A DNA stretch of 64,000 nucleotides from positions 1 through 64,000 of the forward strand of contig JACAFB010000008.1 in the NCBI GenBank assembly GCA_013388545.1, given 5' to 3'. This document shows, piece by piece, positions 35,589 to 44,710 of the stretch. The translations under genes were made by a program, and so were the position numbers. Within the stretch, counting starts at the first letter, position 1, and the number at the start of each line of letters is the position of its first letter. The notes under the pieces are model-generated. The model did no database searches and was not told the DNA's origin. It worked only from the letters and a program-made list of their open reading frames with translations. The stretch is from Ignavibacteriaceae bacterium (GTDB taxonomy: Bacteria; Bacteroidota; Ignavibacteria; Ignavibacteriales; Ignavibacteriaceae).

Positions 35589-36524
35589 TCACAGCCTGGT
35601 TGAAATGCTGACTCTGTGCAATCCGCCGATTAATCCTAATGAGGAATATCCATAATCAAAATTATAACCGGATATAATTGCACCAAGCCCCACATTAAAA
35701 CCGGCAATTCCCGATGTAGTGCCAACTTTAAGTTCAGAGCGCTTTTCGTTGTCATATCCGAACCTGAGCCTGAGTACTTTGCTTAATGTAAATTCCGCGC
35801 CCACAGTGAAAGCTTTAAATTTCTTTAAGAAATCATCGCGGTCTTCATTCAATTTATGAAAGTCTAAAGATAATCTAAGAGGCAAGTATTCAAGTCTTTT
35901 CGAAACACCGATAACAATATCAAGAGGAAGATCTTCTTTAGAGTCATAGTAACTTGAAATCTGTGAGCCGAGATTAAGCACTGCTATTCCAATATTCAGC
36001 ATTTGTTCGGGAAACTGATAGTGAAGCCCGAAGTCAACGCCAAGTGCGCTGGAAGAACGATCAGCAATTTTTGAGTAAATTACTTTTGCGTTCGCACCGT
36101 AAAAGAAATTTTCGTCTAAAGCGTTTGCATATCCAAGAACGAAAGCAACTTCGCCGGCGCCAAATTCACCGGTTTTTGCCCCGAATTCATTAGCTTCCGT
36201 AAAGTCACCGTAATTAATATACTTGATTGCAGCACCAAATCTTCCAATGCTCTCAAACTCGCGCGAATATGAAAGACTTGCAAGATTTATATCCAGCAAA
36301 TGTTTCACAAATGAAAAGGAAATCGGTTCTTCGGTTAATAGTTTCAAGCCTGAAGGATTATAAAAAATTACGTCCGGATCGTCATTGTTTGAAACAAAGC
36401 TTCCGGCAAGCGCTCCGGCTCTTGCACTCATATCAACACGCAAAAATTCATAAGTGGATTGTGCATTAAGACTGTTAATAGCGAACAATATTATGAAAAA
36501 AGGAAATAACAGAATTCTCGACAT
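35589..36524 (-). CDS. porQ: PorQ/PorV-family type IX secretion protein
   Basis: 311-residue outer-membrane protein. A signal peptide (about 1-22, ending NAQS) is followed by TYEFLRVDMSARAGALAGS and DPDVIFYNPSGL, the characteristic opening of PorQ/PorV proteins, and then a 14-strand-like alternating pattern to the terminal aromatic/Leu residues (SISTRL). PorV shuttles T9SS cargo and PorQ is a related component; the TYxFL...SARxxALxG pattern favours PorQ. It is convergent with the Asp-box gene with only 34 bases between, so it is encoded beside T9SS cargo genes. No other T9SS core genes (porK, L, M, N, sprA) are in the window. Confidence 0.8.
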   Translation of the reverse strand: MSRILLFPFFIILFAINSLNAQSTYEFLRVDMSARAGALAGSFVSNNDDPDVIFYNPSGLKLLTEEPISFSFVKHLLDINLASLSYSREFESIGRFGAAIKYINYGDFTEANEFGAKTGEFGAGEVAFVLGYANALDENFFYGANAKVIYSKIADRSSSALGVDFGLHYQFPEQMLNIGIAVLNLGSQISSYYDSKEDLPLDIVIGVSKRLEYLPLRLSLDFHKLNEDRDDFLKKFKAFTVGAEFTLSKVLRLRFGYDNEKRSELKVGTTSGIAGFNVGLGAIISGYNFDYGYSSLGLIGGLHRVSISTRL

Positions 36525-36762
36525 AAAATTTCTCCATTTACGGTCGCTTATTTAAATATATTATTTAATAAAGGCAAGGGAAATTCTTTGAACAAAATTG
36601 TTAAATGTGGAATTAGTATTGCATTTGAAAATTAAACTCTTTTTAATTTCTTTGTGTTGAAAATGCATGAACCTAATATTAAAAACGAATATCTTACATT
36701 GTGTCAAATTTGTGCTTTAATACTTAAGCTTAATAAAAAATAAAATGGAGAATGAATAGAAA

Positions 36763-37617
36763 ATGAACACCCTGAAAACTGTATTCTTAATGACTTTAAT
36801 GATGGTTCTCTTCCTGCTTGTCGGCTATCTTATCGGCGGAAAATCAGGAATGACTATCGCATTTATTTTTTCACTAATTATGAATTTTGGAGCTTATTGG
36901 TTTTCGGACAAAATGGTTTTAGCGATGTACAGGGCCAAGCAGGTCACGCGTGAAACTGCACCCAGGTTTTATGCTATGGTAGAACAGCTTTCGAAAAATG
37001 CAAACCTGCCAATGCCTCGTGTTTACATTATTGAAGACCCGACACCAAATGCATTTGCAACTGGAAGAAATCCTCAGAATGCCGCAGTTGCCGCCACAAC
37101 AGGAATTCTTCAGGGATTAAACAATGAAGAGCTTGCCGGTGTTATGGCTCACGAACTGGCGCATATCAAGCACAGAGATATTTTAACCGGAACTATTGCA
37201 GCCACGCTTGTTGGCACAATAACCTATATTGCTCAGATGGCTGGCTGGGCTATGATGTTTGGCAGAAGCGATGATGATGAGGGAGGCAATCCCCTTGCTT
37301 CACTGCTGATGCTGATACTTGCACCAATTGCTGCAACTCTTCTTCAACTTGCAATTTCGCGGTCGCGGGAATATGCTGCTGATGCCGGTGGCGCACAAAT
37401 AAGCGGAAATCCAATGGCTCTGGCTTCTGCTCTTGGAAAGATTTCCAGGGCAAACCTTGTAAAACCGGTTGATCATGTTAATCCATCTTCAGCTCATATG
37501 TTTATAGTAAACCCACTGAGTGGTAAGGGATTTGCAAGCTTGTTTTCAACGCATCCTCCGGTTGAGGAAAGGATTAAAAGACTTCAGGAAATTTCATCCG
37601 GAAGAAGAATGGCTTAA
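36763..37617 (+). CDS. htpX: HtpX membrane zinc metalloprotease (M48)
   Basis: 284-residue inner-membrane protease that degrades damaged membrane proteins. Two N-terminal membrane helices (about 5-25 and 30-50) precede the zinc site HELAHIKHRD (His130, Glu131, His134). Two more hydrophobic segments follow (about 145-165 and 178-200), then the third ligand region SREYAADAGGAQ. STHPPVEERIKRL near the end is also typical. Full length. It is divergent from porQ over 238 bases and probably ends at the hairpin at 37703. Confidence 0.96.
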   Translation: MNTLKTVFLMTLMMVLFLLVGYLIGGKSGMTIAFIFSLIMNFGAYWFSDKMVLAMYRAKQVTRETAPRFYAMVEQLSKNANLPMPRVYIIEDPTPNAFATGRNPQNAAVAATTGILQGLNNEELAGVMAHELAHIKHRDILTGTIAATLVGTITYIAQMAGWAMMFGRSDDDEGGNPLASLLMLILAPIAATLLQLAISRSREYAADAGGAQISGNPMALASALGKISRANLVKPVDHVNPSSAHMFIVNPLSGKGFASLFSTHPPVEERIKRLQEISSGRRMA

Positions 37618-37677
37618 TTTTTTGCAGCAATCTTCAGCTTGATTAAGTTGAAGATTCTTTGAATATTAGCATCAGCT

Positions 37678-38310
37678 ATGTTGAATAAGTTATTTAATAT
37701 CAAAGCCGGAGCCGGAATGATTTCCCTCCGGCTTATTTTTTTTATTTTTTTATCCACAGTTACTTTTTCTCAATCAAAAACCAACCTTCAGCTTTTTTAT
37801 GAATCTGTTGACTCGGTGGTTGACAGCATTTCTAAAGAACTGAACTTCACGAAACAACCGGTTCAGTTGAATCTTAATCTCGGACTGGAATATTCATTGT
37901 TCTCAAACAGCATTTACAATTCGTTACAAGAAAATGGAATAAATTTTTCTGAGAACCGTAGTTCAGGTCTCTCTGAGATTATTGTAAATATAGTTCTTGA
38001 AAAGTGCGAAGTTGATTACGGTGAGCCATTCAAAGACGGTTTATTCGGCAGTTACTTTCTTCAGAGGAATATAAGGCTTAGCGGAAACTACTCGGTCCGC
38101 GATTTCGATTTCAGATTAAAGCAGTTTTCAATATTAAAGAGCGACACTGTTGCAGTTGATGAAATAAAAAAATTAGAAAACCCCTCCTTTCCTTTTACAG
38201 AAGGTAAAGTTCCGGAAGAATCTTTTTTTTCGGGAATTACGGAACCTTTAATTGCAGTTGGATCTGCGGCAATAGCTGTTATTTTGTTCTTCTCAATACG
38301 ATCAAAGTAG
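37678..38310 (+). CDS. small exported protein with C-terminal membrane anchor, unknown
   Basis: 210-residue protein of no recognised family. It has an N-terminal hydrophobic segment (LRLIFFIFLSTVTFS), a soluble middle rich in beta and helix (LNLNLGLEYSLFSNSIYNSL) and a C-terminal membrane helix (LIAVGSAAIAVILFFS) ending RSK. The first ATG is at 37678; a second in-frame ATG at 37717 lies inside the loop of a strong terminator hairpin and would give a cleaner signal peptide (MISLRLIFFIF). The 5' coding region therefore overlaps a terminator. 70 bases separate it from bamD. Confidence 0.7.
   Translation: MLNKLFNIKAGAGMISLRLIFFIFLSTVTFSQSKTNLQLFYESVDSVVDSISKELNFTKQPVQLNLNLGLEYSLFSNSIYNSLQENGINFSENRSSGLSEIIVNIVLEKCEVDYGEPFKDGLFGSYFLQRNIRLSGNYSVRDFDFRLKQFSILKSDTVAVDEIKKLENPSFPFTEGKVPEESFFSGITEPLIAVGSAAIAVILFFSIRSK
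37703..37747 (+). terminator. intrinsic terminator overlapping a coding start
   Basis: AAGCCGGAG (37703-37711) pairs perfectly with CTCCGGCTT (37726-37734) over a 14-base loop, followed by A and a long T-rich tract (37736-37747, one A). Probably the terminator of htpX, but it lies inside the 5' coding part of the next gene. Confidence 0.85.
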
Positions 38311-38380
38311 CAGGAAATACCTTTGAAGCCTTGACCAATTTCTTTATTATTGTATCCCAAATCAATGAGTAATTATAAAG

Positions 38381-39142
38381 ATGAAACTATTTTATCACTT
38401 GTTCATATTGCTTTTGTTTTTTTTATGGGGGTGTTCAGGTTCAATCGATACGGCAAATCTTTCTGCTGAAGAAAAGCTTGCCAACGCAATAAAGCTTTAT
38501 GAAGATGAAGATTATGAAGAAGCTGTAAATGAATTTCAGGCAATATTGCTTCAGTATCCCGGCAATGAGGTGATTGATGATGCACAATACTACCTGGCAA
38601 AGTGCAGATTTGCCCGCGGAGAATATATTCTTGCAGCTTATGAGTTCAGTAAGCTTATTAAAACTATGCCTGCAAGTCCTTTTCTTTCAGAATCACAATT
38701 CATGCTTGGAGAAAGTTATTTTGAATTATCACCCAATTACTCATTAGATCAGCGTTATACAAAAAAAGCAATTGAAGAATATCAGGCATTTATAGATTTC
38801 TTTCCTCTCGATAAAAAAGTTGCCGAAGCAGAACAAAAGATTCATGACTTGAATGAAAAACTTGCCGAGAAAGAATTCAACTCCGCACGAATCTATGAAA
38901 AGATGGAATACTCAAATGCAGCTATATTTTATTACAACCAGGTTCTTGAAAAATTTCATGATTCAAAATTTGCTCCGCTTGCATCATACAGGAAAATTCT
39001 GCTTTTAATTTCAAAAGGTAAAAACACCGAAGCCTTAAAAGAAATAAACAATTTCCTTGTTAAATACCCGATGGATATAAACTACCCTGAAGTTGAAAAC
39101 CTCAGAGTTACGTTAGAATCAAATCTCTCGGCTTCAAAATGA
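38381..39142 (+). CDS. bamD: BamD outer-membrane assembly lipoprotein
   Basis: 253-residue lipoprotein (Cys18 in FLWGCSGS) of the BAM complex, which inserts beta-barrel proteins in the outer membrane. The mature part is a TPR-like array: AIKLYEDEDYEEAVNEFQAILLQYPG, DAQYYLAKCRFARGEYILAAYEF, MLGESYFEL, and YSNAAIFYYNQVLEKFHDSKFAP. The order and spacing of the helical hairpins match BamD (YfiO). It starts a series of overlapping genes (next start overlaps by 4 bases, ATGA). Confidence 0.93.
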   Translation: MKLFYHLFILLLFFLWGCSGSIDTANLSAEEKLANAIKLYEDEDYEEAVNEFQAILLQYPGNEVIDDAQYYLAKCRFARGEYILAAYEFSKLIKTMPASPFLSESQFMLGESYFELSPNYSLDQRYTKKAIEEYQAFIDFFPLDKKVAEAEQKIHDLNEKLAEKEFNSARIYEKMEYSNAAIFYYNQVLEKFHDSKFAPLASYRKILLLISKGKNTEALKEINNFLVKYPMDINYPEVENLRVTLESNLSASK

Positions 39143-39615
39143 TAAACTCAAAACCTGTCAGTGAATCCGTAATCACTATGACCGAGCTGGTTCTGCCGAA
39201 CCATACTAATCAGCTTGGTAAGCTGCTTGGCGGTCAGTTGATGCATTGGATAGATATTTGTGCTGCGCTGAGTGCCGCCAAACATAACCAGCGTGTCTGC
39301 GTTACCGCATCAGTTGACAGAATTGATTTTCATCACCCCATTTCATTGGGAGATGCAGTAACACTGGTTGCCTCTGTGAACAGAGTTTTCAATACTTCGA
39401 TGGAAGTTGGAGTAAAAGTTTTTGCTGAGAATTTCAGAGAAGGCAAAAGAATTCATACTAATACAGCGTATCTTACATTTGTAAGTGTGGATTCTCAGGG
39501 AACTCCTGTTAAAGCAGTTGAAATTATCCCTCAATCAGAAGAAGAAAAGCGCAGATATGACGAAGCTTTAATCAGAAGACAAAACAGACTTAGCAGCCGT
39601 GTTAAGAAGGATTAA
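39139..39615 (+). CDS. acyl-CoA thioesterase, hotdog fold
   Basis: 158-residue cytosolic hotdog-fold thioesterase of the YciA/BFIT type that hydrolyses acyl-CoA. Family motifs are LVLPNHTNQLGKLLGGQLMHWID (in pieces: PNHTN, GGQLMHWID) and ITxxSVDRIDFHHPI with the active-site Asp in MHWID. Length normal. It overlaps bamD by 4 bases and the next gene by 17 bases, so it is translationally coupled. It is an unexpected neighbour for bamD; co-transcription does not by itself imply a joint role. Confidence 0.92.
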   Translation: MINSKPVSESVITMTELVLPNHTNQLGKLLGGQLMHWIDICAALSAAKHNQRVCVTASVDRIDFHHPISLGDAVTLVASVNRVFNTSMEVGVKVFAENFREGKRIHTNTAYLTFVSVDSQGTPVKAVEIIPQSEEEKRRYDEALIRRQNRLSSRVKKD

Positions 39616-41701
39616 AGCACTTTTACTATTTCTTATAGTTTCCTCATCTTCATTTCCACAAATTCCGATAAATGGTTTTTGTAAACTAACCTCATATGAA
39701 ATTGAAAAAAATCTGACTCTTATTTCTACTTTAAATTTTAATGATGATTTTTACACTGATCTTGCATTTGTTGAACGGGGAACAAAAAATTTTTTTCTGC
39801 TTGAAGGCCTTCCTAATGGCAGGTTCAGAAATATTCCTGAATTTAAATTACCTTATGAAGTTGCTCAGATAGCTCCAATCTTAAGTCCTGATGGACGAGT
39901 TTATCAATATGGATTTACTTCAAGAAGCGGAAGACTATTTGGTCTGATAAATTTTACGAAAACAGGTAAACCCTCTGCAGCTTCAACTTATAGTTTTAAA
40001 TCTTTTCCTGAAAATATCAGCACCGGTGATGTTAATGGCGATAATTTACAGGAAGTCTTAATTTCAGGAAGAGCATTTGAAGGATTAAGTGTTCTTTTTA
40101 TCGATGGACTAAAAATTTCTGAAAGCAAGATTGAATCAAAAGTAAGTTACTCACATTCAATTTTAATTGATCTTACCAGCAATGGTTTTCCCGATATTGC
40201 AGCATATTGTTTGAACAACAGCTCACTTATATTTTTTCATAACAACGGAATCGGAAGATTTAATAAAGTAAGAGAGATTAAAGTATTGAATGGGCTTTTC
40301 TCTTTAACCGCATTTGATCAGAATCTTGATGGCTTTGCAGATATTATTTTCTCATCGGGTCAGTCAATTAAAATTCTCTTTGGTGATGAAATCTCATCAT
40401 ATGATAAATCTGTTACGTTGAAGACAAAATATATTCCTCACAAAGTAGTTGTAGGCGATTTTAATAAGGATGGTACAATCGAGATTGCTTATGCGGATAC
40501 TGTTAGTGGTTTCGTTTCTGTTTTTTTCAGTAAGAATGAGTCGGGGTTTTATAATGAAGTGGTTTATTCAAGTAAAGAAAATGTTAGCGGTCTGCTTCCA
40601 TTTTACAGCCGTTTCATTGATGGATTCGTTTTTTCAACCAGAAACGGTGAGGTTTTCACTTTAACGGTTCTTAACAGTATACTTTCAGAGGTTAACCTTG
40701 CCGCCGGGATTAGTCCCGGTGCAATAAATACTTTTGACAAAGATAATAACGGCATAAACGATATTTGCTTTATTGATGAATATGAAAAGACATTAAAATT
40801 AATTCTAAGGGATAATGCAGGAATTCCTTCCCGGCTTTTTTCAGTTTCAATTTATGAAAACGCTGAAAAAATCGTTGTTAATGATAAAGACCCTTTGATT
40901 AAAACTTTCTATTTGTTTTCATACGACAAAAAATTTATTGAAATAATCAGGTATGATTTTTCAAATACCAAATTTACAAGAGATGCTATTTACGTTCCCG
41001 GCCCGATAAGTGATTTAAGAATCATCCCGGGTGTTGAAAATGATGAAGTATTCACGGCTTACCGGAAAAATAACAAGCTCGAAATTGCTTCATTGCAATT
41101 GGTTGACAGAAGAACACATATCAAAAAATCATATTCGTTTAATGATGATTTCATTTCAGTGAATCTTGTTCCCGGTGAATTTCTATCAGCATTTTACTGG
41201 ACAAAAAAAGCTAATGAATACTTGTTAATGAGTTTTGCGGAAAATCGGAATAACAAAATTGCTTCAGAGGTTTTCAGATTTAGAGATTCGTCAGATGTTT
41301 CAATCAAATCGATTGAAGGTGATTTCTTTAATTCAGATAAAGTATCTCTTACCAGTTTTGTTTACAGCGAGAAAAATTCTTACGTTATTTTTCATCAGGG
41401 TAAAGAAAATTACATATCAAAAAATACAAAGCTCATAAATGAACTTAGGATAACGAATCAAAAACAATTATTTTTTGGTGAGCTAAAGAATAACGGTATA
41501 AAGAAACTCTGCATTTATATTCCCGGGCAGAAAAGTTTGTATGTAATAAACTTTCTGAGGGAAGGAAACAAACTTTTTAAGACTAAAATTGCGTCCGATG
41601 TAAAGATCAACAATTTTGTTATTAAGAATCTCGACTTTAACAATTATCATCTAATTTATACTGATCCGGAAAAGGGATTTATAGGAATTAAAAAATTATA
41701 A
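39599..41701 (+). CDS. exported VCBS/FG-GAP repeat protein
   Basis: 700-residue protein starting with GTG at 39599 inside the end of the thioesterase gene. A signal peptide (about 1-22, ending SSFPQ) is followed by repeats of the form GDVNGDNLQEVLISG, LTSNGFPDIAAY, DQNLDGFADIIFSSG, DFNKDGTIEIAYAD and DKDNNGINDICFID, the calcium-loop pattern of FG-GAP/VCBS beta-propeller repeats. There is no T9SS sorting domain at the C-terminus (ends KGFIGIKKL). Probably periplasmic or surface-exposed, with an adhesive or scaffold fold. It abuts the following metalloprotease gene with no gap. Confidence 0.82.
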   Translation: MLRRIKALLLFLIVSSSSFPQIPINGFCKLTSYEIEKNLTLISTLNFNDDFYTDLAFVERGTKNFFLLEGLPNGRFRNIPEFKLPYEVAQIAPILSPDGRVYQYGFTSRSGRLFGLINFTKTGKPSAASTYSFKSFPENISTGDVNGDNLQEVLISGRAFEGLSVLFIDGLKISESKIESKVSYSHSILIDLTSNGFPDIAAYCLNNSSLIFFHNNGIGRFNKVREIKVLNGLFSLTAFDQNLDGFADIIFSSGQSIKILFGDEISSYDKSVTLKTKYIPHKVVVGDFNKDGTIEIAYADTVSGFVSVFFSKNESGFYNEVVYSSKENVSGLLPFYSRFIDGFVFSTRNGEVFTLTVLNSILSEVNLAAGISPGAINTFDKDNNGINDICFIDEYEKTLKLILRDNAGIPSRLFSVSIYENAEKIVVNDKDPLIKTFYLFSYDKKFIEIIRYDFSNTKFTRDAIYVPGPISDLRIIPGVENDEVFTAYRKNNKLEIASLQLVDRRTHIKKSYSFNDDFISVNLVPGEFLSAFYWTKKANEYLLMSFAENRNNKIASEVFRFRDSSDVSIKSIEGDFFNSDKVSLTSFVYSEKNSYVIFHQGKENYISKNTKLINELRITNQKQLFFGELKNNGIKKLCIYIPGQKSLYVINFLREGNKLFKTKIASDVKINNFVIKNLDFNNYHLIYTDPEKGFIGIKKL

Positions 41702-43387
41702 ATGAAATTTTCTTTAATAAATATTCTGCTGCTTTTTCTGATTCTGGAAATCAATGCTCAGACGCTGTCAAATCGGGAGCTTGATTCTTTATATTCAGAT
41801 TTTATAAAAATCAAATCATATCATACTATTGCTGATATTTCTCAGCCTCTCAGGCCAGATTCCGGAACAGTTAAATGCGGGTTTTCAGAAGTGAATTCCG
41901 TAATTCCCTTTTTATCTCAGTTTTCAACCGAAAAGCAAAAAACCATATATAAGCTTTTACAAAGACCTCAAAAGCAAACGAGCTTTGTAACGCCCGGAGG
42001 ATTTTTCAGAGTTCATTTCGATACCTCAGGTATTGAAAAACCAGAATATGATCTAGGTTTGCTTGCCGAAGCTCTTGATTCAGCTTACAGGTTCGAAATT
42101 AATTACTTGAATTATGCGGTTCCGGTCAGCGACAATGGCGAAGGTGGAGATGCTCTTTACGATGTTTATATTCTTGATTTAGGAACAGGACAGGGTGGTC
42201 TCTACGGTTATACTCAATACAGTGACCAGGAAATAGTTCCCGGTTCAGGAAGATATACTTCTTATATGGTTATTGACGAAGATTATCTCGGCTTTAAGTC
42301 TGCCGGAATTCAAGGAGCAAGAGTAACAGTTGCTCACGAATTTCATCACGCCATACAGGGATCTGGTTATATATTCAGACAACAAGATACTTTCTTTCAT
42401 GAACTTTCTTCTACTGCTATGGAAGAATTCGTGTTTGATTCGATCAATGATTATTATGGCTATATGCTAAGTTATTTCAGAAGTCCCGAAAATCCATTTG
42501 CTCAGAACAATGGATACAATCTTGCAATCTGGAATATTTTTATTCATAAAAATTTTGGATTTGAAATTCTGAAAAGACAATGGGAGTTAATGCCGGGCTT
42601 AAGAGCTTTAAACGCAATCAATCTTAGTTTAAATGAATTAGGAACTACTTTCGCTAAACAGTTGAACAAGTTTGGTGTCTGGACATACTTCACAAAATTC
42701 CGTGCCCAGCCAAACAACTATTTTGAAGAAGGTGAGTTTTATCCTTTGATAGATATTGGTGCGGTAATTAATTTTTCACCTCCATCAAGAGAAGTGAATC
42801 TTAATGTTAAATCCACATCAAATAATTTTATTACGCTTAAAGATCAGTCAACCGGCGATACCCTGATAGCAATTATTACTAACGGCGATTACATTAGTGG
42901 TATAGATAGTATTAATAAATCATTTCCTCTTGAATATATTTTATTTACCGATCCGAATTCCGGCGAGCGAAAATTAACTTCCCATTATTCCTCGGATTTT
43001 AATGTGAATAATAACAGGTTTTTATGGTCTGCTTCGGAGTTGTTGAATGGAATTCTTGTAAGAGAAGACAGTGCACAAATTCCTCTGCCCGAAAAAGTTT
43101 TAGAATATGCCTTTCCCAATCCTTTTTATTATATGAGAGGACTATCTGATATTAACTTGCCTGTTGCAACAAGCAATTCGGGTACAGCAATATTTAATAT
43201 TTACACCATCGCAATGGAACTGGTTTTTACCGGAGAAGGAAGAATAATCAATAATAATGGTAAAGCCGTTGTCCTCTGGGACGGATTTGATGATAAAAAA
43301 AATAAACTGCCATCAGGAGTTTATATTTACGTTACCAAAGCCGATGATGAAATTACTAAAGGAAAAATTGTAATTTTTAATGAGTAA
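41702..43387 (+). CDS. MXAN_6640-type putative metalloprotease with sorting-like C-terminus
   Basis: 561-residue exported protein (signal peptide about 1-20, ending EINAQ). A zinc motif HEFHH is at residues 212-216 (VAHEFHHAIQGSG), and an upstream YDVYILDLG plus GLYGYTQY region matches the MXAN_6640 family of putative metalloproteases. The C-terminal 90 residues (YAFPNPFYYMRG, LPSGVYIYVTKAD) look like a diverged T9SS or FlgD-like sorting domain with only a PNPF core. It overlaps ccmA by 8 bases. A catalytic role is by family and the HExxH motif; substrate unknown. Confidence 0.82.
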   Translation: MKFSLINILLLFLILEINAQTLSNRELDSLYSDFIKIKSYHTIADISQPLRPDSGTVKCGFSEVNSVIPFLSQFSTEKQKTIYKLLQRPQKQTSFVTPGGFFRVHFDTSGIEKPEYDLGLLAEALDSAYRFEINYLNYAVPVSDNGEGGDALYDVYILDLGTGQGGLYGYTQYSDQEIVPGSGRYTSYMVIDEDYLGFKSAGIQGARVTVAHEFHHAIQGSGYIFRQQDTFFHELSSTAMEEFVFDSINDYYGYMLSYFRSPENPFAQNNGYNLAIWNIFIHKNFGFEILKRQWELMPGLRALNAINLSLNELGTTFAKQLNKFGVWTYFTKFRAQPNNYFEEGEFYPLIDIGAVINFSPPSREVNLNVKSTSNNFITLKDQSTGDTLIAIITNGDYISGIDSINKSFPLEYILFTDPNSGERKLTSHYSSDFNVNNNRFLWSASELLNGILVREDSAQIPLPEKVLEYAFPNPFYYMRGLSDINLPVATSNSGTAIFNIYTIAMELVFTGEGRIINNNGKAVVLWDGFDDKKNKLPSGVYIYVTKADDEITKGKIVIFNE

Positions 43388-44009
43388 CTATTCAGTAAGC
43401 GGTAAATCGATTGGCAAATCTTTCGGCAGAAGATTGATCTTTGAAAATCTTGATTTCGAATTTCTGAATTATGGTGTATTCGGAATTTCAGGGCCCAATG
43501 GTTCCGGCAAATCAACATTAGTGAAAATTATTGCCGGACTTACATCTGCTACAAAAGGAAGAGTAGTCCACAAATTCAACGGCAAAGAAGTAATTCCCGA
43601 GAAACTTTTTGAGAACATCGGTTTCGTTTCACCTTACCTTGTTTTGTATGAAGAGTTTTCAGCTGTTGAAAACCTGAAGTTCTTTTCCGAAATAAGAAAG
43701 ATTGAATATCCAAAGGAAATTATTGATAATCTTCTGAACCGGTTTTTACTTTTCAACCGTAAAGATGATCTTGTTAAAACTTATTCGTCGGGAATGAAGC
43801 AAAGATTAAAATTCATTTTCGCTTTAATGCATTCACCTTCGCTGCTGATCTTTGATGAACCAACATCAAACCTGGATGATGAAGGAAAGGAATCGGTTTA
43901 CAAGATTATTATTGAAGAGAGCAAAAGCAAAATTGTTATCGTTGCCTCAAATGAAAATACCGACCTGGAATTATGTTCATCGAAAATTCTTCTGGAAAAA
44001 TATAAGTAA
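43380..44009 (+). CDS. ccmA: CcmA heme exporter ATPase
   Basis: 209-residue ABC ATPase of the cytochrome c maturation system. Walker A GPNGSGKST at about residue 38, the signature YSSGMKQRL, Walker B LLIFDEPTSNLDD and a late SKIVIVASN. Works with CcmB to release heme-loaded CcmE. The ATG lies inside the end of the metalloprotease gene (ATGAGTAA), so translation is coupled. Short as expected for CcmA, with no extra domains. Confidence 0.92.
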   Translation: MSNYSVSGKSIGKSFGRRLIFENLDFEFLNYGVFGISGPNGSGKSTLVKIIAGLTSATKGRVVHKFNGKEVIPEKLFENIGFVSPYLVLYEEFSAVENLKFFSEIRKIEYPKEIIDNLLNRFLLFNRKDDLVKTYSSGMKQRLKFIFALMHSPSLLIFDEPTSNLDDEGKESVYKIIIEESKSKIVIVASNENTDLELCSSKILLEKYK

Positions 44010-44023
44010 CCCGGAAAGATGAT

Positions 44024-44683
44024 TTGAAAGCTGTTGCATTATTTAAAAAAGATTTAAACTCGGAACTGAGAACCCGATATGCAGTCAACTCGCTGGCAAT
44101 GTTCATTATCGTTGCACTGAGTGTAATTCTGTTTTCTGTAGGAAATGAAAAAATATCCGAAAGCTTAACCGGCGGACTTTACTGGGTTGTGATTTTTTTT
44201 ACTGCAATGTCAGGTCTCTCAAGAGCATTTGTTTCAGAAGAGGAAAGAGGAACAACTCTCACCCTTCAGCTTGTCAGCTCACCGGCAACAGTTTTTTCGG
44301 GCAAACTGATTTTTAATCTTATTCTTGTCTTTGTAATGAATTCCGCCATTACAATTTTTTATTCAATGCTTTTTGAAGCATTTATAATTAAGAATTTTTT
44401 TCTTTTTCTTTCTGCATTTATTTTTGGAAACATAGGGCTGGCGGTTTCATCTACTATTATTGCAGCAATAATCGCAAAAGCTGGAGCAAAAGGTACCTTG
44501 TATCCTGTTTTATCATTTCCGATATTGCTGCCGCTGATTTTGACCTGTGTTAATCTGACTATTTTTTCAATTGACGGAATGTCATTTGAAAATTCAAAAT
44601 ATGAGCTGGCAATTATAATCAGCTATGATGTGATAATGACCACGGCATCTTATATGCTTTTCGATTTTATATGGAAAGAATAA
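44024..44683 (+). CDS. ccmB: CcmB heme exporter permease
   Basis: 219-residue inner-membrane protein with about six helices (near 20-40, 50-65, 95-120, 125-150, 160-180, 195-215). The opening ALFKKDLNSELRTRYA and FxxEEERGTTLTLQLV are typical of CcmB. Starts with TTG at 44024 preceded by GGAAAGATGA, 14 bases after ccmA. Partner of CcmA in the CcmABCD complex. Confidence 0.92.
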   Translation: MKAVALFKKDLNSELRTRYAVNSLAMFIIVALSVILFSVGNEKISESLTGGLYWVVIFFTAMSGLSRAFVSEEERGTTLTLQLVSSPATVFSGKLIFNLILVFVMNSAITIFYSMLFEAFIIKNFFLFLSAFIFGNIGLAVSSTIIAAIIAKAGAKGTLYPVLSFPILLPLILTCVNLTIFSIDGMSFENSKYELAIIISYDVIMTTASYMLFDFIWKE

Positions 44684-44710
44684 AAAAATTAATAATTAAC
44701 TGAATTGAAT

